Below are positions 1 to 8,479 of a stretch of DNA of 64,000 bases, piece by piece. Below the pieces are notes generated by a model. That model did not search any database and was not told the origin of the DNA. It saw nothing but the letters and a program-made list of their open reading frames with translations. Both the position numbers and the translations under genes were made by a program. The first letter of the stretch is position 1. The number at the start of each line of letters is the position of its first letter. Source of the DNA: Chryseolinea serpens (GTDB lineage Bacteria > Bacteroidota > Bacteroidia > Cytophagales > Cyclobacteriaceae); the NCBI RefSeq assembly GCF_900129725.1, contig NZ_FQWQ01000001.1:620001-684000 (forward strand), written 5' to 3'.

Positions 1-183
1 AAGATTCAAATATACTTTCAAGACCCCATCCGTAGGCTCCAATTTCAGCCCCAATATTACATCTGTCCAACTAATACGGCAGACGTAGCCCGGAAACTGA
101 GCGCGATGACCTGCAAAAACGAAACGGAGCTCATTGCCCTCCTAAGTGTAAGCGGCCAAGTGACACTCTATGTCCCTAGATGA
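1..183 (+). CDS. 3' end of a gene entering from the left edge, unidentified
   Basis: Frame 1 is open from the first base to a TGA at 181-183, giving 60 residues of ordinary composition (ending in VTLYVPR) with no start codon needed inside the window. It overlaps the stop of the convergent membrane protein gene by 8 bp, an arrangement common for real convergent genes. I recognise no domain. A chance open frame of this length is possible, so the call rests on composition and position only. Confidence 0.4.
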   Translation, partial: KIQIYFQDPIRRLQFQPQYYICPTNTADVARKLSAMTCKNETELIALLSVSGQVTLYVPR

Positions 184-616
184 AATCATCAAGGGTCTCC
201 GGAAATTTCGGGTGCTCGATGTCTTGGATTTGTATCTCGAGATTGATCAGGCTTTTGCGAGGGTCCTCTGTCGAATAGATCACCCAAAACCGTTTTTGCG
301 CGCACGCTATCGAGGTTACGTCCTCACAATCAGGGAAATGTATGGATGTTCTCACGGTGCGTGAATATCGATTGCCCTCTACCCTATAACTGTACTGGAT
401 AGACGGCGAACGGCTGCCACTTTCAGAAGAAGACTCTTCCCAGTAAGCAACGATTTCACCCGGTGTTTCAGAAAAGCTAGCCGCAATCTGCCTTTTGTAA
501 CGTGCATCCAGGCTGCGCTGGTAACCGATGTAGGCGAGGACGACCAATAGAATAGGCGCGATCGCACACCCGAGCAGGCCCTCTCCTTGTTCTGACTTAT
601 TTTTTTGAATATTCAT
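176..616 (-). CDS. Small DUF3592-like membrane-anchored protein
   Basis: 146-residue protein with one hydrophobic segment at about residues 14-31 (LLGCAIAPILLVVLAYIGY) followed by a soluble domain. The order of a membrane segment, a 'GEIV.YWEESS' strand, 'IQYSYRVEGNRYSRTVR' and a closing strand with 'VIYSTEDPRKSLI' resembles DUF3592 proteins, which carry a short beta domain of unknown function. The start overlaps the end of the upstream ferredoxin gene by 20 bp, so the two are probably co-transcribed. The DUF3592 match is by eye. Confidence 0.6.
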   Translation of the reverse strand: MNIQKNKSEQGEGLLGCAIAPILLVVLAYIGYQRSLDARYKRQIAASFSETPGEIVAYWEESSSESGSRSPSIQYSYRVEGNRYSRTVRTSIHFPDCEDVTSIACAQKRFWVIYSTEDPRKSLINLEIQIQDIEHPKFPETLDDFI

Positions 617-866
617 GGATCAAACCAACAGCCATTTCCTCCGTGACCTGCAGAAGCCACTCATTTCTAGGCATCACCGCCACGATAGGTCCCATTTTGC
701 AACGGTCGGTACACCCGGTTTTGATCACCTGGGCGTGCCGTTTAAGGTGACGGTGCTTCACTTCGCCCTTCATCTGCTTATACAAATGCTTTCCGCCCAG
801 CTTTTTACATTTGCTTCCACAGCAAACATAAAACACGCATTCCGGTGAGCGGGAGAAATGTTTCAT
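597..866 (-). CDS. Thioredoxin-like [2Fe-2S] ferredoxin
   Basis: 89-residue protein of the thioredoxin-fold [2Fe-2S] ferredoxin family. Four cysteines fit cluster ligands: two near the N-terminus (in CVFYVCCGSKC, residues 10-20) and two in TGCTDRCKMGP (C52 and C56), followed by the family-typical V.P...W segment. These proteins transfer single electrons; the partner is not shown by the context. The frame extends 8 codons upstream to a TTG, but the ATG at 866, with an AAGAAA stretch just before it, is the more likely start. It probably forms a two-gene unit with the downstream DUF3592-like gene, whose start lies inside its 3' end. Confidence 0.75.
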   Translation of the reverse strand: MKHFSRSPECVFYVCCGSKCKKLGGKHLYKQMKGEVKHRHLKRHAQVIKTGCTDRCKMGPIVAVMPRNEWLLQVTEEMAVGLIHEYSKK

Positions 867-965
867 CGTTTCTTGTTTTAAAGAACGCAAGGTAACGATT
901 TAAGCTTACTTCGACCCGGAAGATGAGGGTTGGAGTTCAAGGACCATCGACCGAACCCAAATAAA

Positions 966-989
966 AAAGGCTGTCACATGACAGCCTTT
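966..989 (-). terminator. Rho-independent terminator of the ferritin gene
   Basis: Perfect 11-bp inverted repeat AAAGGCTGTCA / TGACAGCCTTT with a 2-nt loop, followed on the minus strand by a T-run. It lies 24 nt beyond the ferritin stop codon. Confidence 0.85.
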
Positions 990-1012
990 GCTTGATATTC
1001 TGATTATGGAGA

Positions 1013-1540
1013 TCATTCCTTTTTCTTGAGATCATGGATCTCGCGGTCGATGTCGAAGATGGCATCCTTCGCATTCATCTGATCGAAGATCTCGAGGCAG
1101 CGGCGTGCTTGTCTCTCCTCTTCATATTGTTCGTCGAGATACCACTGCACGAACCGCGCCGTCTGATAGTCGCGCGCTTTCTGGCAATGCTCGGTTATTT
1201 TGTTGAAGTTCTCGGTGATCTGGATCTCCTGGTCCAGCGCCATCACCAGGATCGACCGCAGGTCGGCAAAGTTCCGTTCGAGTTTGCCCACTTCCGGCGA
1301 AATGGCCAGCGCGCCGGCGTGTGTGATGTAATGAAAGATCTTCATCATGTGCTCGCGCTCTTCATCGGCCTGCTTTCTGAAGAACTCGCCACAACCGCGG
1401 AGGGTTTGCGAGTAGCACCAGGCCGACATCGAAAGATACAGGGCAGAGGAATGTGCTTCGACGGCCATCTGTTGATTGAGCATCTCCAGGACGCTTTCCT
1501 GAAGGGATGTTTTCTGACGAAGTATAGAGGTTGTGTTCAT
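1013..1540 (-). CDS. ftnA: Ferritin (non-heme, FtnA-like)
   Basis: 175-residue four-helix ferritin, which oxidises Fe(II) and stores it as a ferric mineral in the cytoplasm. Aligned by eye with E. coli FtnA, the ferroxidase ligands are kept: E28 (AVEAHSS), E61 and H64 (DEEREHM), E105 (DQEIQIT) and the QWYLDEQYEEE segment carrying the remaining Gln/Glu. Length is normal, with a slightly extended N-terminus. It is a single-gene unit with its own Bacteroidota-type promoter and a strong terminator. No iron-responsive operator is evident. Confidence 0.93.
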   Translation of the reverse strand: MNTTSILRQKTSLQESVLEMLNQQMAVEAHSSALYLSMSAWCYSQTLRGCGEFFRKQADEEREHMMKIFHYITHAGALAISPEVGKLERNFADLRSILVMALDQEIQITENFNKITEHCQKARDYQTARFVQWYLDEQYEEERQARRCLEIFDQMNAKDAIFDIDREIHDLKKKE

Positions 1541-1583
1541 TTTTCCGAGGGTTTGATACGATAGAAAGTACGACTTTCCTTAT

Positions 1584-1615
1584 CAAAGATAGTTGGCAGG
1601 CACACAACCTTCCAA
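1584..1615 (-). promoter_or_regulatory. Bacteroidota-type promoter for ferritin
   Basis: On the minus strand TATCTTTG (1584-1591) matches the -7 consensus TAnnTTTG exactly, and a TTG (1613-1615) sits 21 nt upstream as the -33 element. The ferritin start codon is about 44 nt downstream. Confidence 0.6.
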
Positions 1616-1651
1616 TCAAACCAGGATCAATGTTCGTAATTTAGAGGGAGT

Positions 1652-2032
1652 CTAGTTCAATTCAGACAACGCGAGCGTGGACTGCGGAAAGATGGAGTTC
1701 CGGATAAGCAGGTCCTGCAGCTTCAATTCATACATCATCTGACCGTATAAAGTTCTCAGCCGGGCAAAGTCACGAAGGCCAAGGACAACAGCACCACCCT
1801 TGCCGGAAAGCGGCACATTCACCTCGTCACAATCATTGGAAAGGTCCTTGAGGTAAGCTTCGATGTCGGTTCCGACCATGGACGAATACGTCAACAGAAA
1901 TTCGCAGGTTGATTGCTGAATGACCTGATCGCCAATCACAAGGGTGAAAGAATTCCCGGAATGGGTAAGGGAAAGAGGAAGAACTTGTGTAAGGAGCTCC
2001 AACTGGTCGAATTTTGATGCACAAAAATACAT
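1652..2032 (-). CDS. Hypothetical protein, about 126 aa
   Basis: I do not recognise this protein. From the ATG at 2032 it reads MYFCASKFDQLELLTQ and is mixed alpha/beta, without membrane segments, ending in a helical stretch (LRTLYGQMMYELKLQDLLIRN). The frame extends upstream to 2113, but those 27 residues are AT-rich, hydrophobic and repetitive and look non-coding, so the internal start is preferred. It stands alone, downstream of no obvious partner. The start is uncertain. Confidence 0.5.
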   Translation of the reverse strand: MYFCASKFDQLELLTQVLPLSLTHSGNSFTLVIGDQVIQQSTCEFLLTYSSMVGTDIEAYLKDLSNDCDEVNVPLSGKGGAVVLGLRDFARLRTLYGQMMYELKLQDLLIRNSIFPQSTLALSELN

Positions 2033-2332
2033 CTGGATTTGCTTGATATCAAGATTAATTAGAAAAATTCTAAATAAATGAAGAAAACCGATAATTAGTG
2101 TGAAAATGGCCACTTTCTCGCGAAATCAGGGGTCAGTAAACGACAAAAAGGGGTAGCCACGTCGACAGAATCTTCACTCCTGCATTTTGTATCCGTCCCA
2201 GGCATCACGGTGGGTCGAGGCTTATGTATCGGGTCGTCCTAAAGACAAAAGTTGAAGAATGCGAAGCCTGTGAGCATTCAGCTCAAGAACTGGAGTAGGC
2301 TTTGGGTTTTTGTTGCTGTTTGCAACCATCCG
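2033..2332. other. Gap without a recognisable gene
   Basis: Three hundred bases between two minus-strand genes. I see no long open frame, no strong hairpin and no tRNA here. The part nearest 2033 may hold the promoter of the hypothetical gene. Confidence 0.5.
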
Positions 2333-3031
2333 TTACAGTTCGTAGTCTAATTTTAGAATCTCCTCTTTTTTGGAATTTGGGTCAAGGTATATACTTAACT
2401 CATGATTGTTCTTGTCTCGCAACACTACACCATAAATCTTCAATATTTCATTGTCACCCGCATAGGAGAATTTAAAACCAAAAAGTCTATACTCTTTAAT
2501 GTTTCCGAATTCCGGCTCCACCTTCTCGATATTTGTAACCAGTTCATTTTTATCATATCTGAACGACTCTTGGTCATTCAGGAGGTCTTTTAATTCAATG
2601 AAGTTCTTGTTCTTAATAAGTGACACTACTTTGTCAACGATCAGTAATTTGTTCTTTACTGTTTCCAATTCCTCTATTGAATAGTCTTTAGAGAATTTTT
2701 CTCCGTTGTCGTAAAGCAACGTTCCACGGATATGGGTATAGTTCTCTTTTTCTTTCTCGCTCAGTTTGCAAAAGAATATATAGGACAGTTTGGATGTAAC
2801 TATTTCCTTATTGTCTTTAAACTTTGTCAACGAATTACTTTGACTCAATTCCAATTCAAAATATTTCTTCTCGCCCTCTTCCGTTGACGCAGAAACTCCA
2901 ACCGAATATTTACAGTACCCACCAAAGAATTCTAAGACCTCGTCAATTGCTTTATTTTCATTTTCAGTCAGCATGCTCCCGCATGAAACCAAAGTTGTCA
3001 GCAGTGCAATAATCAAGAATCTATGTTTCAT
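2333..3031 (-). CDS. AT-rich hypothetical lipoprotein
   Basis: From the ATG at 3031 the product is 232 residues, with a lipoprotein signal (MKHRFLIIALLTTLVSCGSM, lipobox LVSC). The mature part is charged, rich in Lys, Glu and Asn, with predicted alpha/beta character. I do not recognise a family. Base composition is clearly more AT-rich than the flanking housekeeping genes, and the gene lies next to a tRNA-Thr together with small ORF remnants, which suggests lateral acquisition. An 8-codon upstream extension exists but would spoil the signal peptide. Confidence 0.65.
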   Translation of the reverse strand: MKHRFLIIALLTTLVSCGSMLTENENKAIDEVLEFFGGYCKYSVGVSASTEEGEKKYFELELSQSNSLTKFKDNKEIVTSKLSYIFFCKLSEKEKENYTHIRGTLLYDNGEKFSKDYSIEELETVKNKLLIVDKVVSLIKNKNFIELKDLLNDQESFRYDKNELVTNIEKVEPEFGNIKEYRLFGFKFSYAGDNEILKIYGVVLRDKNNHELSIYLDPNSKKEEILKLDYEL

Positions 3032-3114
3032 ACTCCAATTTTCTTGCTGTTCCAATTCATTCTATAATATTCAATATCAACTTTCCGGTCATACCTATGT
3101 AAAGTGTATTTTTG

Positions 3115-3300
3115 TCAACCGCCATTATCGTAGATTGTCAAACCATAGTCAGCAAATGGTGCACCCATTAGGTCTTTACCATATCCTCTCAATTGAATTT
3201 TTTCGCTATCGGCTTCGATTATTAGCACCTCTCAACAAGGCCAGTTGAGTTATCAAAGAACTTAGGTTCAACGTACGCCCCTAAATATGCCAAATTCCGA
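3115..3300 (-). pseudogene. Two short overlapping coding remnants downstream of tRNA-Thr
   Basis: On the minus strand one frame without a start codon enters from the tRNA side and ends at the TAA at 3222-3224 (ending in VEPKFFDNSTGLVERC). A second frame begins at a GTG overlapping that stop and ends at 3115 (37 codons, containing KIQLRGYGKDLMGAPFADYG). Both have protein-like composition but are too short for intact genes. They may be two pieces of one decayed gene or a truncated insertion. No family is recognised. Confidence 0.3.
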
Positions 3301-3315
3301 TAGTTGCAAAAAGAG

Positions 3316-3346
3316 AAAGCCAGTTTTCTGTGAGAAAACTGGCTTT
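3316..3346 (-). terminator. Terminator following tRNA-Thr
   Basis: Perfect 14-bp stem (AAAGCCAGTTTTCT with its complement) around a 3-nt loop, followed on the minus strand by CTCTTTTTGC. It starts 6 nt beyond the tRNA 3' end. Confidence 0.85.
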
Positions 3347-3351
3347 TAAAG

Positions 3352-3424
<73 letters not shown>

Positions 3425-3653
3425 AAAATAGAGGTGCAAAAATAGATTAAGTCTGCGCTTTCGCAAACACTTGCTCCAAATTACTTCAACATTTTTCGAG
3501 TTTTTTAAGGGCTTTCTGGCCTTTTTGAACCATGAGACGGTTTCGGAGGAGCTTTCCGTGCTTTCAATTGCCAGAGTTTGACCAGAGCCGTCACCGATCT
3601 TGTCGTGTGTGCAGCTTTTTTTCTATTTTGTGACGTCCTCTGCATATCGTTAT

Positions 3654-4805
3654 ATGAAAAAAATACTCCTCGCCCTTGTCGCTGGCGCCAGCGTTTTGCT
3701 TTTAACCCGTTGTCATGAAACGGATGATCAGCCAATCGACAATCCACCCGTTGTAGTTGACCCTGTAGCCGGGATCGCTGTATCCACCCGCGACAACACG
3801 GCCAGGATGCTTAGCGTGTTCAACCCCGATGGTTCTCTCCGATGGGAAAAGAAGGTGGGTCCGAACAATGGACTGATTGGCCAGATTTCTTATCACCGTG
3901 GGATACTCTTCCATAGCTACGGATTGGGAATTTATGCCTACGATATTAAGACCGGCGCCCTTCTCTGGAAAGGTTTTGATTCTTTCATGACAGCGTCTCG
4001 ACCCACCGTAGAAAATGCCGTCCTTTACTCCTGCACCGACACCTACGAACTGCTTGAGATTGATCCCACCAGTGGGACGCGACTAAAAAATCCGTCCGTA
4101 TTGGTAGGTGACCTGGTGCCCTATCCACCCCTCATCAAAGACGGTATTGCCTATGTAGTGGCTTCAACCCCACTCGCCTATTATTCTGTAAAAGCCATTG
4201 ATATAAAAACGGGAGTCGAAAAATGGGCTGTCGCCATTGGCTATAATCCTCCAAGAGGATTGAGGATCACCGGCACCACACTATCGCTGATCAACGGAGG
4301 CGCTCAGCTCAAAGGGATCAACATCAACACCGGAACCTTGCAATGGGAGCTAAATGACCACGGCTATTTTGAGTATATAACCGATGGCGACGTCATCTAT
4401 GCTTTGTGGGGCGACCGGGGCATCGCGGCGATAGATGTTCATACAGGCGCAAAACGTTGGCAGCGTGAAATCGCCTGGCCGGCCAACCAGTTAAAAAATT
4501 TATACCTGTACAAGGAGCAGGTGATTTTTCAATTGGTGAAGGGTGGCAATTCGTTTTTAATGACCGCTATAAACAGCACCCATGGGGATTCACTATGGAG
4601 CAAACCTCAGGGTTACTTCTTTCCCGATCTCTCCGCTCCCATCATCAGCGGCGACAAACTGTACCAGTTCAGGACCGATATGTTCGAGCCTTATGAAACG
4701 AAGATCATGATCTACGATCCCGCAACCTACAATCGGCTAGACTCCATTGATGTTGAAGGCGAATCCTTTGAAGATCTGAGGATCATTACGGAGTCAGAGC
4801 ATTAA
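3654..4805 (+). CDS. PQQ-like beta-propeller lipoprotein
   Basis: 383 residues from the ATG at 3654. It has a signal peptide with a lipobox-like end (MKKILLALVAGASVLLLTRC), then repeated blades with the signature 'D..TG...W' (IKTGALLW, IKTGVEKW, INTGTLQW, VHTGAKRW), typical of PQQ-like/BamB-type propellers. Such lipoproteins bind partners or ligands through the propeller; catalytic PQQ use is unproven here. The start upstream at 3600 would bury the signal peptide. A second lipoprotein gene, now frameshifted, follows 15 nt downstream and was probably co-transcribed. Confidence 0.75.
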   Translation: MKKILLALVAGASVLLLTRCHETDDQPIDNPPVVVDPVAGIAVSTRDNTARMLSVFNPDGSLRWEKKVGPNNGLIGQISYHRGILFHSYGLGIYAYDIKTGALLWKGFDSFMTASRPTVENAVLYSCTDTYELLEIDPTSGTRLKNPSVLVGDLVPYPPLIKDGIAYVVASTPLAYYSVKAIDIKTGVEKWAVAIGYNPPRGLRITGTTLSLINGGAQLKGININTGTLQWELNDHGYFEYITDGDVIYALWGDRGIAAIDVHTGAKRWQREIAWPANQLKNLYLYKEQVIFQLVKGGNSFLMTAINSTHGDSLWSKPQGYFFPDLSAPIISGDKLYQFRTDMFEPYETKIMIYDPATYNRLDSIDVEGESFEDLRIITESEH

Positions 4806-4820
4806 CCCGGATATTTTTTC

Positions 4821-5797
4821 ATGAATCGATTTTTCCTTCTGTTAACGATCACCTTGACAGGCTGTGGTGCACCCGGGCAAAGGCGGCAAGCGATCAGGAA
4901 GCATCTTCATCATCGGGTGGCTATGGTATTGTTGCTGTAGATTCTCTAAAGAAAGTAATCGATGCCGAGGCACAGCGTCAGGTCCAGGCGCTGGGGTCCG
5001 ATCCCGGAAGATTCAATACGTACCTCAACCAACTAAGCCCAAACGATCCGGCCTCAATCCCCTACGCCATTCTTTGTTTAAAGAAATACCCTGCCGCTAC
5101 CGGATCGCTGGTGTATGACACACTTTACAGGCAATTCGCAAACCTGTATTCCCAAACTGCGGGTCATTTAACAGATACCTTGAATTCAAACACCTATACA
5201 GGATTGCTGGATAAACTATACGAACACGGTGAAGACCCTGATATCAGAAACTTTTTAAGTTACCTCGAGCTGTTTTCTCTCAAGGTGTATATGACGGAAG
5301 GGATCTATTATGCCGACGCCGACCCCGATCTGTTTTACGGTATTTTCAAAGACAAAGCATCGCCGCCGCTGCTCAACTACCTGGTGATCCGGAAGAAAGA
5401 ACTAACGGAAGGATTTTCTGAGGATGCAGGCCTGATCATCTCCTTTCCGGAAGTTTATGATCGCGTAGAGGCTTGGGGAAAATTCATGGCCGATCACCCG
5501 GATCATTCACTGAGAAACGATGCCATGGGTCTGTATGAGATGTACCTTTCAACGCTGATCACGGGCATGGATAATTCGCGAATTTTTGATTTTAAACAAG
5601 AGAAACTGAACCCGGAAATCAAATCCCTCTATGAAAATATCATGAAGGACGGCAAAGATTCTCTGTCCCGGAAAATCATCACCGATTACTATACCTTCTT
5701 GTCAAAGAATGACTTTAGGTACAACGACTCGATCGCCACATTCCTGGACAAGTATCAACTCTCAACAATGCTGGCCGTCCAGCCGCCAACACGCTGA
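4821..5797 (+). pseudogene. Lipoprotein gene broken by a frameshift
   Basis: An ATG at 4821 opens a clear lipoprotein signal (MNRFFLLLTITLTGCGAPGQ, lipobox LTGC), but this frame stops about 60 nt later. Shifting by -1 around 4872-4882 opens a continuous frame to 5797 with good composition (from AKAASDQE through SLVYDTLYRQFANLY to LAVQPPTR). The simplest reading is one roughly 325-residue helical lipoprotein with one base missing near the CCCGGGCAAAGG run. This is either a real inactivating deletion or a sequencing error. The family is not recognised. It follows the propeller lipoprotein as a likely second operon gene. Confidence 0.7.
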
Positions 5798-5806
5798 CCC
5801 CCAACA

Positions 5807-5839
5807 AAAAAAAGGCCTGTAAAAAACAGGCCTTTTTTT
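5807..5839. terminator. Bidirectional terminator
   Basis: Symmetric hairpin of A-run, AGGCCTGT, A-rich loop, ACAGGCCT and T-run. It can stop the plus-strand lipoprotein unit and the minus-strand DUF349 gene, whose stop codon is about 33 nt away. Confidence 0.85.
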
Positions 5840-5871
5840 GAACCCCGATCGGAGTCGGGGAGCAAATGCGA

Positions 5872-7731
5872 TTAGACCGTTTTGAGCAGCTTCAATTGCT
5901 CTTTCAGCTGCTTCAGATGGTCAGAGGCCTCGCGGATCTTATCGTTGAATTCATCTTTGAATTTGTCGGCGTTTTTAGAACGTCCGAAGAATTCAAGGTT
6001 GTTTTTCCAGAGGGCGATATCGTTTTCCACTTTGCTGATCTTCTTGCGGATGACCTGCTCCTTTTGGAAGATCTTGCGTTCGGCCATGGGATCGCTGCGC
6101 AGCTCGTTCAGTTGATTTTCGAGGGTGATCTTTCCTTTCTCATCTTCGGTGATGCCGGGGATGGAATTGATGAACCGCTCCACCGCTTCATGATAGCGCG
6201 TGCGAATGGCGTTGATGTCTTTCTTGGGCACAAAACCGATGGAATTGAATTTGGCCTGCAGTTCCAGCAAGATGTCTTCGGTGCCGGTGTGAGCTGAAGC
6301 ATGGGCCTCCAGGTCGGAGCACACATCTTCTTTGAGACGCAGATTTTCGGCCTGTTCACTTTCCACTTTGCCGTGTTGGGTTCGGCGTTGTTCGAAGAAG
6401 TGGTCGCAGGCATCTTTGAATTCCTTGAACACCTTCTCGCGGAATTTCTCGGGCACGGGGCCCACGTCTTTCCATTTTTGCTGAAGGTTCTTCAACTCGT
6501 TCGAGGTGCGTTCCCAGTCGTTGCTTTCTTTCAGCTCCAGGGCTTTCTTCACCAGGTCGTTCTTCAACTGCAGGTTTTGCTCGCGCTCTTCGTCCAGTTT
6601 TTTGAAGAACGCATTCTTGTTATTGAAAAAGGTCTTGAAGGCCGACCAGAATTTCTTGTTCACTTCCTTGGCCTTGGCACGAGGCAATCCACCAATGACC
6701 TCCCAGCGCTTTTGCAGCTCCAGGATCTCTTTCGTCTTTTGATTCCACTCCTTGATGCGATCGGAATTAAAGTCGATGAATTGTTGAACTTCATCACTGA
6801 GGGAAGCTTTGCCGCCCAGGTTCACCTGAAGCTCTTGCTGGAGGTTCTGCAGGTAGGCATCCCGTTTGGCGTATACGGCATCCGACGCGGCTTTGAAGCG
6901 TTGCCACACGGCTTCCTTGTCTTCCTTGGGCACAGGTCCCAGGTGTTTAAACTCGTGGTGCAGTTCGTTGAGCTCGCGGATGGCGTCCTTGATGATCTCG
7001 ACGTCGGCCAGCTTTTCGGCGCGCACGCACAATTCGATTTTGGCTTCGAGATTTTTGCGGCGGTCGAGTTCCTTCAGTTCAAAGTAAATGCTTTGGTTGT
7101 CATAGAAACGGTCCAGCAACGCGTGATAGTTGGCCCAAAGCGTTTTGGCTTGTGGTCCGGGCACGGCGCCGATGGCCTTCCATTCCCGTTGCAACGTCTT
7201 GAAGCTGTCGAACTGGTCGGAAGTATCCTGTGAGTCGGAAAGCACGCGGAGTTTTTCGAGGATCTCCTGTTTCTTTTGGAGGTTGTCGATCTTTTGCTCT
7301 TCCTGTTGTTTGAAGTATTGGGCGCGGCGGTCGCGGATCAGTTTGAAGTTGGCGTCGAACACATTGTCGTTGTCGTCGCCTTTGTAGTCAAAGTCTTCTT
7401 CTGTCCCACCACCTGCGGTAAATTTCAGCAGGGCTTCGGCTCTCTCCTTGTCGCGGATGTCGTCATAGAGTGGCTTGATCTCGCGCAGGATATTGTCTAC
7501 CTTTTTAAAGTTGGCGTCCTTGGCCAGGTCTTTAATGAGGTCGGCAAATTGCGCCTTGGTATGGTGACTATAGTCTACGTGTTCGTGGACTTCATCTTCG
7601 TGGTGTTCTTCATGATGCTCGTCGCGGTCGGAAAGATCAATTTCAGACTGTAAGGTGTGACCATGGTTTGTCACCACTTCCGTGGGATGCCCCTGCTCTT
7701 GCTCTTCGGTTTTTTCTCTTTCCATTTCCAT
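5872..7731 (-). CDS. DUF349 repeat protein
   Basis: 619-residue soluble, highly charged coiled-coil protein. At least five DUF349 repeats are visible through the conserved 'W...G.VP......W..F......F' pattern: WKAIGAVPGPQ, FKHLGPVPKED, WEVIGGLPRAK, WKDVGPVPEKF and FNSIGFVPKKD. DUF349 proteins are widespread in Bacteroidota and function is not established. The N-terminal 55 residues are unusual: an acidic and His-rich stretch (DEHHEEHHEDEVHEHVDYSHH) that could bind metal. The C-terminus is a long coiled coil. It is flanked by a shared terminator and appears monocistronic. Confidence 0.9.
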   Translation of the reverse strand: MEMEREKTEEQEQGHPTEVVTNHGHTLQSEIDLSDRDEHHEEHHEDEVHEHVDYSHHTKAQFADLIKDLAKDANFKKVDNILREIKPLYDDIRDKERAEALLKFTAGGGTEEDFDYKGDDNDNVFDANFKLIRDRRAQYFKQQEEQKIDNLQKKQEILEKLRVLSDSQDTSDQFDSFKTLQREWKAIGAVPGPQAKTLWANYHALLDRFYDNQSIYFELKELDRRKNLEAKIELCVRAEKLADVEIIKDAIRELNELHHEFKHLGPVPKEDKEAVWQRFKAASDAVYAKRDAYLQNLQQELQVNLGGKASLSDEVQQFIDFNSDRIKEWNQKTKEILELQKRWEVIGGLPRAKAKEVNKKFWSAFKTFFNNKNAFFKKLDEEREQNLQLKNDLVKKALELKESNDWERTSNELKNLQQKWKDVGPVPEKFREKVFKEFKDACDHFFEQRRTQHGKVESEQAENLRLKEDVCSDLEAHASAHTGTEDILLELQAKFNSIGFVPKKDINAIRTRYHEAVERFINSIPGITEDEKGKITLENQLNELRSDPMAERKIFQKEQVIRKKISKVENDIALWKNNLEFFGRSKNADKFKDEFNDKIREASDHLKQLKEQLKLLKTV

Positions 7732-7779
7732 AGTCGGTTCAGTGTGCTACTACGCTTTACGTAAATTTACTAAAATTGC

Positions 7780-8355
7780 TCAATTCAATCGCGGATCTAC
7801 CGGATAGTTGGAATATACCGAGAAACGTCCGCCCATATTGTCTAACGCTTTTTTCCAGATAACGGTTGGATCGGTGTCGAACAGCAATGCATCATCCACG
7901 AAGTCGCAAACGATCCAGGAGTCTTCTTGCAGTTCCGATTCGAGTTGTCCCTGCCCCCATCCGCTGTAGCCGAGATAGAAACGAATGTCGGCCGATTTTA
8001 TGACGGAAGTATTCAACTGTGTCATCAAACTTTGGAAATCGCCACCCCAATAGATGTCATCCTGTATCTTAACAGCATTCGTGATCGATGTGTTTCGGTG
8101 CAGGAAATGAAGTGTATCCTGTTGCACGGGACCTCCTACGAAAACGATGTCATCGAGGTGGCTGGCTTCTTCCATCACTTCGGCGATCTTGAGGATGGAA
8201 GGCTTGTTGATGACAAACCCAAACGAACCTTCTTCGTTGTGTTCACATAACAAGACCACGGTCCGCTCAAAATTCGGGTCGGGCAGAAAAGGTTCCGAAA
8301 TCAGCAACCTTCCTTTTTCCGGCTTCAGCTTGTTTCGATATTTAAAAAACTCCAT
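7780..8355 (-). CDS. YqgE/AlgH family protein
   Basis: 191-residue cytosolic protein with family features: N-terminal GRLLISEPFLPDPNFERTVVLLCEH, then GFVINKPS, FVGGPVQQDTLHFLH and a YSGWGQGQLESEL motif near the C-terminus. Length is normal. The biochemical role of YqgE/AlgH proteins is not settled. It is divergent from pdxH across a 124-bp gap that probably holds both promoters. Confidence 0.9.
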   Translation of the reverse strand: MEFFKYRNKLKPEKGRLLISEPFLPDPNFERTVVLLCEHNEEGSFGFVINKPSILKIAEVMEEASHLDDIVFVGGPVQQDTLHFLHRNTSITNAVKIQDDIYWGGDFQSLMTQLNTSVIKSADIRFYLGYSGWGQGQLESELQEDSWIVCDFVDDALLFDTDPTVIWKKALDNMGGRFSVYSNYPVDPRLN

Positions 8356-8479
8356 ACCACACGTTAAGGTTGTTGAATTCTGGCCCCATTTGTCCGTCTT
8401 TCAATACCTGAATAAAATACTTCGTACGCACCTGTGCAAATTTTATTTCTTCCTAAACTTGTAGCATCAAATTCGTCCT

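Noticed and set aside
3505..3747. 80-codon minus-strand frame overlapping the start of the propeller lipoprotein
   Set aside because: It overlaps a convincing signal peptide on the other strand; composition is Arg/Lys-rich and random.
5843..5860. Short hairpin CCCCGATCGGAGTCGGGG after the bidirectional terminator
   Set aside because: Short and imperfect with no T-run; the strong terminator next to it explains termination.
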